The notes below the pieces were generated by a model, which saw only the letters and a list, made by a program, of their open reading frames with translations, was not told where the DNA came from and did no database searches. From Naegleria lovaniensis (Eukaryota; Heterolobosea; Eutetramitea; Acrasida; Naegleriidae): DNA of 43,222 bases. Positions 31,286-42,816 of the stretch are shown in pieces (the stretch's first letter is position 1; every line of letters starts with the position of its first letter). The stretch is taken from assembly GCF_003324165.1 (NCBI RefSeq), contig NW_025407851.1:482306-525527 (forward strand). Direction: 5' to 3'. A program made the translations under genes and the position numbers.

Positions 31286-33105
31286 ATGATTCTAAACGTA
31301 AAATACGTGTGGTGTTTGTTGTCCATTGCCACCACTTTGTTCCTTTGCTTTCCTGTAGTCCAATGTCAAAATTATGCACCAAGCATGGATGATGGATCTG
31401 TTTGGCCACCTGCCTTCAACCCATCCCTTTTCAAATTGAATGGATGTTCAACCACTCCTCTTGTGGGAAGAAGAAAAACCTTCAATGTTGGACCAGGACA
31501 AACTTACACTGAATTGAACACAGTTCCATGGTTGAGTTTGCAAGCAGGTGATGTTGTCAATATTTTCTATCGTTCCACACCTTACAAAACCTATGTTGGT
31601 TTGAGAAGTGTTGGAAATTCCACACATCCAATCACCATCAATGGAGTGACTGATTCAAGTTGTCGAAGACCTGTCATTTCTGGAGATGGTGCTCTTCCTG
31701 CTGATGATGCAAAAGCCGCTCGATTTGGAGACTATCCTGGAGGTACCCTTGCTGGATCAGGAATTTTCATGTTCTACAGAAAATCTTCAGATGATTATGA
31801 ACATTCTGCAGCTTTCTTCGCCTTTAAAAATTTAGAATTGAGAGATGCTGTGTATGGAAAGAGCTATGTGACCTACGACGGCACAACTAGAACCTATGAT
31901 TATTTCACTGCTGCAATCTATGCTGTCCGTATCAAGTATTTGCTCGTTGATAACTGTTACATCCATAGCAACGGAATTGGATTATTTACCAACACCAGAG
32001 GTCAGTCAGAGAATGACTATTCTGCTTACACCTTTGTGAGAGGATCCAAATTGGATAGAAATGGGTATTTCAACAGCGAGACTGAACATAACCTTTATAC
32101 ACAAGGAAGGAGGGTATTAGTGGAAGGATGTTATATTGGTCAAGCTCGTGATGGTAGTTCACTTAAAGATAGAAGGTTAGTTCATCATCTATATTTTTTG
32201 ATATGGTAACTATTAATTATTTACTACCATGCCTGTACGGCCCAACAATTTGATAATCAATAGCTCTGGAACAGTTATTAGATACAATTTCGTTCAGGCA
32301 AGTGCTCGTGCCTTGGACTTGGTTGACTCAGAAGAGGAAACCTATACACCTGTAAAATCGGATCCGTTGTACGATTATGCTTGGGTGTATGGCAATGTTA
32401 TTTTAAACGATGAAAATTCAGCATATGGTTATGCAGGTCGACCAATCCACTGGGGGTTCGATAAAATTGTGAGCAATTCACGAAAGTATGTATAGTTATT
32501 ATATGCTAGCATTTGAAATCACAATGACTAATCATGATGTTTATTATTTTTACGTGGTAAACAGAGGAAGTTTGTTCTTCTATGGAAATTCGTTTTTATT
32601 CCGGACTAAAGATGGATATTATACTACAGTTTTCCAAATGGGTCAAGACGGTGAGATTCCAAGTACTTCCAACTTTACAATTTTATGCTGGGATAACGTA
32701 TTCACCAATCAACCAAGTTTCCAAAAACAAACCTATTTAAGGCTTTTAGCAGACTCCGGACGGTTAACCTTGCATGGTATCAATTATATTCATTCTGTGT
32801 TCGACCATTCCAGAAGAGAGAATGCTGCTGGTATTGTGAGCACGTCAAGCGAACAAGGAGCTGGAACGTTATGGACTGGACCTTCGACTGTTTTGGATGC
32901 CATGACATTTAAACCCAATGCTGGATCAGTTTTAATTGGTGCAGGAAACTCATTCAAACCAGATTATTCACAAATTGAACAAGCCAATCCAGATTTCAAG
33001 AAGGAGAATTTGGAAAGAGTTGCTGAATATTACACAGTTTCAGGTGGAATTGCTGGAGCAAGATTGAGACCCAATTCTCTTGCTTTGAATGTTGGAGCTA
33101 AATAA
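31286..33105 (+). CDS. Secreted parallel beta-helix protein, intron-bearing copy
   Basis: Exons are 31286-32175, 32264-32485 and 32565-33105; the introns are 88 bases (GTTAGT...ATAG) and 79 bases (GTATGT...ACAG). The joins reproduce the continuous protein of the inverted paralogue (LKDR-SSGTVIRYNF and SNSRK-GSLFFYG). The signal peptide is YVWCLLSIATTLFLCFPVVQ and differs from the other copy. The first 353 bases after it (31364-31716) and the last 229 (32872-33100) are nearly identical to the intronless copy, including synonymous positions, while the middle (31717-32871) has diverged. It is a beta-helix protein likely active on polysaccharide, by family resemblance only. This is the last gene I can support before the telomere, so it is subtelomeric. 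Confidence 0.85.
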
Positions 33106-33494
33106 TTTTGCTTTTGAATTGGTTTGAACGATTGTATTTCAATAGGCTTGTCCTGTGAACGTTTAAACTTGCATTGTTTATTTTGTTCATGTTTAAACAA
33201 GTTTGAACAAGTTTTTAATTGAGTTTATAAGTTTGTTTGTTCATGTTTGAACTGTTTAAACATTTGTGAACAGAAAACACGAGAATCATAAATAAATTTA
33301 AAAAAATGAAAAACACACAACAACATTGCCACTAACACTTCTGGTGGCGTAGTAATTATGACACGTTGCTCAATGCGCAAAGAAGCATCGGCATGAGATC
33401 TCTATTTTGCCATCTTCTCCCAATAATACATTTCTTGAAACAATAATGATATTCTTTCCCTTTAGCCATAATTATTCCGATTCGTGATAAATGC

Positions 33495-33557
33495 CATGTT
33501 TCTACATTGTAAACAACAACAAGAGTTTGGAATTAATTGGAGGAAAACTAATGGGTT
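33495..33557. repeat. 63-base exact direct repeat, copy A
   Basis: It starts CATGTTTCTACATTGTAAAC and ends AAACTAATGGGTT. It is identical over 63 bases to 34161-34223 in the same orientation, 666 bases away. Confidence 0.9.
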
Positions 33558-33568
33558 TGTAACTCGCC

Positions 33569-33600
33569 AAACATCCATCCTTTGAAAAGGATTGGTGTTT
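33569..33600. repeat. Near-perfect hairpin next to the direct repeat
   Basis: AAACATCCATCCTTT and AAAGGATTGGTGTTT are inverted copies with two mismatches and a two-base gap, giving a 15-base stem directly after the 63-base repeat. Confidence 0.75.
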
Positions 33601-34160
33601 GAGGGATTTTCTGCATAATTTGTCATTAGACTTTATTGAGCAGAGTCCCGAGCATTTGAAAAGGGGTGTAGAAGGTAAAAAACTCCAAAAACCGCTCAGC
33701 GGAAAAAAAGGAGAAAACCAGAGAAACGCAAGGAAGTAAGAAGGAAGTGATGAAGAAGAGATGGATTGTGATCAACTCACATTATCATAAATAAACCAAG
33801 TATCAAAGGTGGTGACAATGTCACATTAATGTAAAATAAATAAATAGTAAAATAAGGTTAAAAAGTAAATGTTCAATTACTTGTCGAAAAGATTCGAACA
33901 AGGCAGTCCCGCACTGTCATAATGTCCTTCCTTACCACAAGAACATTAAGGATCAGCGAAAAAGGAACTTGAAAAGCTTAAGAAAGCATGATAAGGGTGG
34001 GAGTGCGATGGGTGGGAAGTCAGTAAGCAAAGCAAAGGGAGACGAAGTACTAGTATGCAGAAAATTTTTTGAGCATGAAAATTATTTCGAATACTCAACC
34101 CAAACTCTTTTATTGTTTACAATCGAAACATTCCTGCCCTTCACTACGTTCAGAACAAAT

Positions 34161-34223
34161 CATGTTTCTACATTGTAAACAACAACAAGAGTTTGGAATT
34201 AATTGGAGGAAAACTAATGGGTT
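34161..34223. repeat. 63-base exact direct repeat, copy B
   Basis: Identical to 33495-33557. The flanks differ from copy A and no hairpin follows it, so only the core was copied. Confidence 0.9.
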
Positions 34224-34546
34224 AGTTCCGAGTATTGAAAAAAAATATGGAGGTGAAATCGCTCTCTGCAATACAACATCGTCTAGCGCAACTAGGCACA
34301 TATCTGACACCCATCGACCCATAATTTTGTTGACATTAATATTGGTATTCCTTAGAGGAAAATTATTGGTGGATGCACCAAACGCAAGTTATGACCGGAG
34401 ATCTTCAATGTGTTGTCAATTTGTCTATTGTGTTGCAAATTAATTCGGATATTTGAGTTGACGTAAGATATTGACTGTTAGGTGGCTAAGATCCGAATAG
34501 GACAAAAGGTGTTGAAACCTTGACCAGGATTAATCATGGCAAGGTT

Positions 34547-34600
34547 GATCATTAAAGAAAGACCTTGTCGAGTGATCATTAAAGAAAAACCTTGTCGTGT
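34547..34600. repeat. Two tandem 27-base units
   Basis: Two adjacent units each start GATCATTAAAGAAA and continue CCTTGTCG. A third partial copy (GATCACTGAA) follows and a partial one precedes (TTGATCATT). The units differ at two positions. Confidence 0.75.
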
Positions 34601-37600
34601 GATCACTGAAATTAGAATCATTCCAACCTGATTTGGTTTGGGTTTCACCTTTGACCACCTCAATTCACAACGACGAACCAATAAACTTAAATTAATAACT
34701 CAAAAAGCCGAAGCGTGGGAATGTAAAAACGGTCTTCGGGAGATTGTTGTGGATTACGTGTGGTGATCAAATTAAAGATGCGAGAGGAGCTAATGAGGTC
34801 GCTACTTGCTGTATACAAAAGGTCAGATCTTTGTAGAAATTTTAAACTATTCCTCCAAATCAACTTGTTAATTTAGCCACCCTCTTTCCATCTCAGCGAA
34901 AAGAACTGAATGGTTCTGAACAATACGGTTTCTACTAGTCTAGCAAGGTATTTGGATTGAGTCGACCACCATTTGAAACTGAATACCACGACCAATCACG
35001 AGTAGAGATCATAAGATATCGAAATCCCTCTTGCGGGCTGAAGGACGTGGAGAAACAATTACACTTAAAACTGTACAAAGGTGAAGCAGATTGCTTACTT
35101 TGAAGACAATCATCTCCAAATAATCGGAACTAGTTGAATAATTGTGTCTAAGGCTCGCATATAAATAAACTGCTTGGAACACGAATACCAATTACTCTGA
35201 GCCGTATTGAGAACCAGTGAGAGGATGGCTAATCGGGAGGTAGTAATATCCCTCAAGCTTACGACAAAATAATGTCAATTATTGGTTGGGATCAGCTTCA
35301 ATATAAAGACACAATTGCTGATTGAGTTGTTTCTCACATCGTCCGAAACTGCAATGATTGTTCTAATGAACTGTGGAGTGAATTGTGACAGCTGAACCTA
35401 TAGTCGCAAATTTGTTTACCATATGATAATACTAGCAGGACGAGACTGACAGGAAATACTGAGGGACATCCATCTTCAAGGCTAATCAACCAGTCTTCGA
35501 CACTTCGTAGGGGTGGAATATATATAACCTTAAAATTCGATCAATTGTCTCCTGAGTAGGATTGCTCAAATCGCCTACTGTTTGAGTAATTTCGAAGGAG
35601 AATCGAAGTTAAACCTATTCAACACCTTCGCTATTTCCTCCAAATCCAAAATGTCCATCATAATTCATTTTCGTACCAAATCAACATTTCAGATTTTGTA
35701 AACTTGTCGGATCTTTAGCATTCTTTACATCTGTTTGACAGATCAAAGAGTTGAAATTGTAATTAGATGATCAAATATTCCATCATCTGTCCTTAAAGAA
35801 CTGAGTGCTGTGCTGTAATGCCTCGTCTGAACTCGATGTTGGGGTTGTAAAGGTATATCTGTGTTGCGTTGTTGACTGGGAAGAGAAAATCGCAGCTTCT
35901 AACTAATATGAGACCTGTTTCACAGTTATGATTGAATTTGCTGACTAGGACGTTAGGGCTAACATGCATTCCATAAACATTGACGAGAAGTATTTGGGTT
36001 GACGATGATTGGGGCTGGTGTGTCTAAACCGAGAGAGCTTCCAATATTCTCTTGTTCAATTTTCTGGAGAGTTTTGAGATCCCTATTGGCATATCTGTAG
36101 ATCATCATTGATGTGTTTCAATCTTACATATTCATCATTGACAAGTTGTACATCTTAACGGTGTAGGAGTGGTGTAATACCAGAGTTGACCACGTCAAGA
36201 AATCCAGTCTCTATTAAACTTGGCTTCGAAATGGTAACTTAAATTTTCTCGATTTTCTGTTTGACTCTCGATTTAACCGGTTGGGATTCACATTGTTGTA
36301 AAACGAATACGAGAGATGTATTATAGAGTTCTACGGTTTGAGCGGAATGAGGCTGCATTTTTCTAATACAAATGGTCCACCTAGGAAAACATTAAGGAAA
36401 TCCATAATTATAGTCACAATGTGATCCCAAATAGAGAGAAAGCTAACGTCAACACATCAACCATGCAAGTGTAAATGTAAACCAACATTCCAAATTAAAT
36501 TTGTCCTAGAATATACTTGGGAGAGAGACTGGCCTTGGAACGAGACATAATATTAGGAGGAAGCGAAATTCGAACTTCTTTCTTTCTTAAAAAGTTTCAA
36601 GTAGTGAGCAATGTGTCTAATATGAGAGAAAAACTTATATTCCACCATTCGAAAATCCAGGATGAATCGAAATGATGGTCTCGATAAACCCGCATTTGTA
36701 ACGACCATATAGAATGTTCCAGTTGTTACTTTCTACAACTGACTTCTAAAAAATTCATAGAAATCCAGTATTTGACTTTCCAACTGAAAAATGCATCAAT
36801 GGTTTTCATCACCTTTGTTTTGAGTTAGTTGTGTGAAAAATAATGAGTGATGAATAGGGACACTACTAAGCTGTGCTACGATTTTTTGATATTTGAATTG
36901 GTCGAATCGTGAGTCTTAGTGATAACAATTACAAGATTGGATTGTTGGCTATCATCTGGGTGGCTATCAGTAGAGTATGACAAGAAGTCCTCGTTTGACA
37001 TTTAAGGCATCAGTGGCAATTGCAAGAGGAAAAATTATTGTTCAAGGTTGTGTCAAGGACTCATAGTACTATGATGACGCCAAGCTTCTCATTATCAAAA
37101 GCATTAATGATCAATTAGTATTCCCAATTAAGTTCGTCAAATGATAATTGTTGTCACAACGAAACAATTAAACTATAATGAAATCTTGTCTCATCCATAC
37201 AGTCCTTTTTAAACTAGATGCCAAAGAATATTGAAACACTTCAAAATCACTACAACAACTTGTGTCGTGAATAAGGATTACATGTTGACCAATGTTGTGG
37301 ATTACTTGTACACTCTTGTTGCAACTTGATATTGTCCATTGCTCTTCTTATCGTTTTGATATTGTTTCACTCTGAGGAAAAAACTGGAATGGTGTTGACA
37401 TATCGTTAGAAATCCAATCTAATGTAGTTCTTTCCACAAAATTTACGTCTCAAGATCCAGCAAACTAGTTCAATCGTTCAACACTTTCTTCATAATTTCT
37501 GAATAGGATAACGATATTTCTGTGAAGAGATTAGATAATATCATGGCTTGGTCAGTTCACGTTGAGAATGCTATAACGATCGTTCAACCATTCCGAATTA

Positions 37601-38170
37601 ATATTAAAATAAATAAATAAACAGGCAAGTGCTGAGAACGAATGAAGTTGATACTCCAATGGAAGAGTTATTCATCTCGTTGCTAAGATTACGTTAATGC
37701 TGTAGGTACTATAGCTAATGGAGTTCGATGCTAAAGTGTGGAAAACAAACTGAAAGTAATCAAATTCGAATGATGCGAGAACAGTTGTCGTTGGCTCGGG
37801 AGAAAAAAGAGTTCCGTGGTACGTGGAATAATTGATGAATGGAGTTGTCAGACAACAAGAACATGGGTTTGGATTCCTCTCAGTAGGATTTTTAAAAAGA
37901 TTCAATATAACAATATATAAATTGTTTTTAATATCAATTAGTCCCACGCAGAGAGGAAGGAGGTATTAAGCGAAAGATTTCTTGTTGTTATAGTGGATAT
38001 CGAGATAACCCCTATTTTTGTACTAAAAAATCAGGTCCTGTGGTGGTTGACCATCCTCAAAAATTTTCGTTTAATGATCAAAACTTGAATATTTCCATTA
38101 ATTAAGATATAAGGAAGTAAGGCGCTGCTGTTTCGTTCGAGCTGAATGTGAAAATAAGCAAATATTTTGT

Positions 38171-38250
38171 GCGTCCAAGTTGGTGATATGTAACTCTTGA
38201 AGTTGGTCATGATTCAAATATGGACGAGCAAAAGTCGGTATTCCCTCGAA
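38171..38250. repeat. Diverged direct repeat, copy A (about 80 bases)
   Basis: It begins GCGTCCAAGT, contains GGTGATATGTAACTCTTG, then TGGACGAGCAAAA and ATTCCCTC. It matches 38916-39000. CGTCCA and TGGACG within each copy are inverted with respect to each other, about 45 bases apart. Confidence 0.7.
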
Positions 38251-38915
38251 ATTGGATACCGTTAACGTTGATTGAAGAGTCGTTCAGTGATATGTTGGCC
38301 TTGAACAGCTTCCATGATTTATCTCCAAAGTAATTTTTGCTGTGAACCACTCTCAAATCAATCATAATTCAATGATGCTGTTTTCATCCAGGAAGGAACA
38401 TTGAATTATGGTTATTGAGTCCTATCCCGAAACATGGTTATGGAATCTTTATGCGAATGTGTCTTCCTGACGACTGAATCATTGAAATTGAGTTTTTATT
38501 GGTAGTTGTGAGTGGTGAGTTGCTATTGTTCTACATTATCATCGTAAAATGTATACCAGATGAAATGAACATTATTGAATTCTTTTAAGATGATAGAGGG
38601 AGGAGTGTTCTTGTTTAGTTTCATTTAATGAAAAGACTTGTATTGATCATGATGAGATTAGATCTAAACAATGCCTTGAATTCGACAACGCTTCATCAAG
38701 GGTGGTGATTTATTCACTAAATGTCATGAGTACAAACCAGGAATTGAACAGAATCACCTCTGGTTCATGCCTGATTGAAATTTGAACAGTTCCTTTTTCA
38801 TGTATTGATTATTGAGTGACTCCGATTGTTTGGCAGTTGTTGTTATTGTTGAACATTGAGTGCCCTCATCTTAATAGTGGTATGAATAGCCGGTGGACAT
38901 GTCCTGTAATTTTGC

Positions 38916-39000
38916 GCGTCCAAGTAGGTGATGTTAACTCTTGGAGTTTGTTATGATTTTTAAATGGACGAGCAAAAATTCGTTATTACATTCCCTCCAA
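38916..39000. repeat. Diverged direct repeat, copy B (about 85 bases)
   Basis: The same order of motifs as 38171-38250: GCGTCCAAGT, GGTGATGTTAACTCTTG, TGGACGAGCAAAA and ATTCCCTCC. The copies share blocks but differ by small indels. Confidence 0.7.
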
Positions 39001-40077
39001 AACGATTACGGATGAACTATTCACAAACAACAGCAAGTATGGTTCAGTGTAAAACTGTTCAGCAAGTAAGTGATGGAATCATGGTCGATGCAATTTGACA
39101 ATTTAAACTTGTATTCGACCTGGTCTGCAACAATTTTGGATCTTCCATCGAATGAATTCAATGTTTAATGATACATTCATCAGTATGTCATGAGATTTTA
39201 ACTCTGATAGATGTACTTTATCACTGAGTGTTTATTCTTGTGTCATCTGTATCGAGTTGGTGAAGCGCTCTCATCTGTTGTATGATTCATTGCAAGAAGT
39301 GACCTTGTTGTATTTTGCATTTGTTTGCTGTGATTTATTGTTGAAAACAAATGTTCAATATGATGATTTTCATGTTTTGTGCATGTACTCTATGGATTAT
39401 GTTCAAGGTGTGTTCATGTTTGTGGTTGTCATCTCATTTATTGAATTTCGTTCAGCAAGTGATCGTGTCGATAGTTGATGGATTGTATTATTTTGAATAA
39501 ATTATGATGAACTGTATTGATAGTGATCATCTTTATGTGTGTTTCAAGTGTGTTGTTTGATTCATTTGACTAATCTCTACAGACTGTACTGACCATAACA
39601 TTTGGCGGATGAAACATAAGATGAAAATGTGTGTGGTAGATTTCATGTTTTCCAAATTCTGATATTGGTTGGAGTACATGTTGAACATGATGATGTGGGT
39701 TTGGCTCCACCTACTCTTTTTTTTGAGCCATTTTAACGACTTTACTATCAAAAAAAAATTTTGATTTCAATAAGTCCTGTCCACGGTCCGAAGTTAACTG
39801 GTGAGGACGAGATATACTCAAATCCTAGGCTAATTTTCATTTGCTTTCTAATGGTGTTGAAATTTCTAAGAGATGTGAAGTGGTTGTTGAGTTATTTCAC
39901 TCTGAATTTTGAAGGTAAATTGGCCCAAAAAAAAATTTAATGTTGTAAATGAAGAGAGGATGATTATTTATTATCGGACTGGTATTTCAAACTGTAAAAC
40001 CAGAGAGAAGCAATGAAATTGGAACACAAGGTTTTTGAGGACTTGGAAATTTTTTTTGACAATATTTTGGACTCAAC

Positions 40078-40210
40078 AATTCCAAGTTCAAAATGATAGA
40101 GAGGTCCAGCGAAAATATGAAATATAGCTCTTTTTCAATAAATACTGATCAGGTGTATCTCAAATTGATATATGAAGTGTTACTCACCATGTAGAACAGT
40201 AATATTATGG
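40078..40210. repeat. Diverged direct repeat, copy A (about 130 bases)
   Basis: Contains AAGTTCAAAATGATAGA, TCAATAAATACTGAT, a TCTCAAATTGATAT block and GTTACTCACC. The same order is found at 40453-40590. Confidence 0.65.
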
Positions 40211-40452
40211 TTGTGTGCTGATGACTGACTCCTGACGCGGAAATGTGGTACTCCTAACCTCAGAGTGTGTCCGTGAGGGTGATGTTGCTTGGCATGATAT
40301 TCTCCTGATAATTAAACGTAGAGCGTTGTGTGTGTGAGAGATTTGTAGAGTATTTGTATTGTTTGTGACATGAACAGTGATGTACCTGTTGAATGAATCA
40401 GCTCCAGTGTTGGAGAGTCGGTTTTTCGCTGGAGGTGGAATATTTTTATAAA

Positions 40453-40590
40453 ATTTCAAAGTTCAAAATGATAGAAAAGTCAAGCCAAAACTTGAAGTGA
40501 GGCTCAATTTCGATAAATACTGATTGATATCATCTCTAATTTGAATATGTTGTGTAACTCACTGGGTGAAATATTGTTATTAGATTTAAA
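40453..40590. repeat. Diverged direct repeat, copy B (about 138 bases)
   Basis: Contains AAAGTTCAAAATGATAGA, TCGATAAATACTGAT, TCTAATTTGAATATGT and GTAACTCACT in the same order as copy A. Substitutions are frequent, so it is old. Confidence 0.65.
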
Positions 40591-42777
40591 TTGAAGAAAC
40601 AGAAACTGACTTGTGAGAAAGTGCACGTTTCTCTCCAGAGGCTTTTTTCATGATGATCTTTGATTTCTAGGTTACATACTATATATCAACAATTAGGTAT
40701 TGATGTTGTCTAGATGTACGTTTTGAAAATTTTAATATTTGTGAAGTAGTTGTTGAGATATTAAGGATCAAAATGAGCTTTCCCGGTCAGATCACGTCAA
40801 ATGTCCCTCTCCACCAAAATATATAAAATAACGATTCCATTTCTTGGACAGATATTAGGTTTTAATCCATAGAATATTGAGAGAGTTGAATTTTTGGTAG
40901 TTATTAAGTAGTTATTGAATTACACTTTAATACTTCTCACCAGTCCGAAAGTTGTTATAACAAAGTAATCATTACGATTTAAGGATTACTTTTTTCACAT
41001 ATTGATAGAGTCTGACCTTTAGAACGTAATCCACATCTCTGTTGAGGAAACTATGAAGTAAGTTTTTATCATGGTCGAGTTAAATCAGGACAGACGATTT
41101 TGAGGGCTAAAATTTCTTCAATTCAAAAAAATAAAAAAATGCTCAAAACGAACCAGAGAAAATAATCCGATACGACTCTTCTGTTTCTTTGGAGATTGAC
41201 TGATTCAGTTTTTCGATAAACCAGTGATTTCTATGTTGTATAATATATTGTGTAGAGTATTTCTATGACAATTGATGATGGATATGATCATTATTGGTGG
41301 AGTATCATGATGAATGTTGTGGTGGTGTGACACCATGTCCTTCCGAGAGTGAGTGTGTCATGAACACTACATATCAACATGTTCGTCATGATGAGTATGA
41401 TACATCCATGTTGGTTGTACTCACTGAATCATCAATTTATGGAAGTGGTGTCTCACTCTTTCAGTTCATTTTTCTTTGTCACATGATATTACGATACTGA
41501 ATAATTTCAAGAATATCACAGTGACTTTATTTGATTATACACACTAGGATATTGTTATTTTGAAATTTGTGGAATTTATCTATATGAGTTGATTTTGTTA
41601 TGAGACACCTGAGAAGTGTTGAAAATGATTATTAATTAATTTTTGAAGAGTTGTCAGGAGAGTGATGTAGATAGTTTTTTATGGTAGATGAGATGGTGTA
41701 CAACACATTGATATTAATTGTTGTATTTGTTCATGTCTAGAATGTATTGTTGTTGAGCACCTGAGAAGATTTCGTAATGAAGAGCATTATAGTGTGAGAC
41801 ATGGTTTTCTTTATTGAATAGTTGCAATCATCCATGTGTTGATCTTGTTTTATTGTGTTATTATTGATGTTGTGGAGCGTTGTGATGTATTGTGTGATGG
41901 AAGGATTCACTCATGTCACATCTGACACTTTTTCGTGGAGAGCCTGTGTTGATTTATGAAGGCTGCATTGAAAATAAAGAATTAATTCATTGATTTTCAT
42001 GATCAGTGCATGTGAAATGTATGGTGTATGTGGTTGATATGCGTCAATGTTCATGTCATCTTGATTTTGAATTTTGTCTGGTTTTACTGACCCTATACTT
42101 CCGCATTTAGAATTTATCCAAAAAAATACTGTTGTGATTGATCAGTGTTGTTTGGTGTTGTAATGACGGAATTATGATTGAAATCATTTGTAGTGATCGT
42201 AGATGTGTCCTTCAACCGTATTGGATACGTGTATCATGTTCGTTGCTATCACTCAACCGCTGAGCGTTCAAAGTTGTTCATGAAGAGTGATGAGATGAAA
42301 CATGGTTGTTTGAATGTTCATTCAAGTTGATAAACATGCTTGTCATGATGATGTGATCACTTGATAGTGAGTGTGTTGATCCATCAATTGTATGTGTTGA
42401 GCAATGTTTCAATCATTACAATAAAGTTTGATGTTGTGGTGGATGACATCTTTGTTTTGTATATTAAATATTCTTTCATGATCATGAAGTACTCATGTCA
42501 TAGTGTGAGTCCTATCATTTTGAAGTGTTGCTCAATGTTGTGTGCTTGGTGTGATATGAAACTTTAAAAAAATTGTAACATTTTCTTTATATGTTGTGAT
42601 GATGTTCACTACTCTTTGTGAAATTGATATATCATGTTTGCCATGTATATGACAACATATCTATGAAGTGTTATTGAATGTATATTGATACTTGCTGAGA
42701 TAATTGATAAATGTTAACTTTGGAGTGTTTGAAAAATTATGGTCTTAGTCTCTTTACATGGGTTTGATAAAAATTCT

Positions 42778-42816
42778 ACTCTTTGGGTTTACTCTTTGGG
42801 TTTACTCTTTGGGTTT
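42778..42816 (+). repeat. Three 13-base degenerate telomere-proximal units
   Basis: ACTCTTTGGGTTT occurs three times in perfect tandem at 42778, 42791 and 42804, each carrying a TTTGGGTTT core preceded by ACTC. It is the junction between subtelomere and the regular array. Confidence 0.9.

Larger units (their letters stand above)
33106..42777. other. Subtelomeric gene-free region
   Basis: About 9.7 kb lies between the last gene and the telomere array. Frames are short and stop-dense, with no recognisable domain, tRNA or rRNA. It holds several short repeat pairs listed separately and becomes G/T-rich on the + strand from about 39 kb, with many TCATGATG words. Between 34.7 and 38 kb I see nothing that repeats clearly by eye. 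It may contain very decayed elements. Confidence 0.7.

Noticed and set aside
33330-33420. tRNA-like string (GGTGGCGTAGTAATTATG)
   Set aside because: It resembles box A but no T arm, anticodon stem or acceptor pairing follows.
34690-36300. Possible ribosomal RNA fragments (some stretches such as GGGAGGTAGTAAT look rRNA-like)
   Set aside because: No longer run matches conserved 18S or 28S blocks in order, so the resemblance is likely chance.
37672-37947. 91-codon open frame in the subtelomere
   Set aside because: No domain, no good start context and biased composition; stop-dense surroundings.
39257-42567. Several 60-75 codon frames in the T/G-rich end region
   Set aside because: They follow from the T/G-rich composition, with few stop codons in some frames and no conserved residues.
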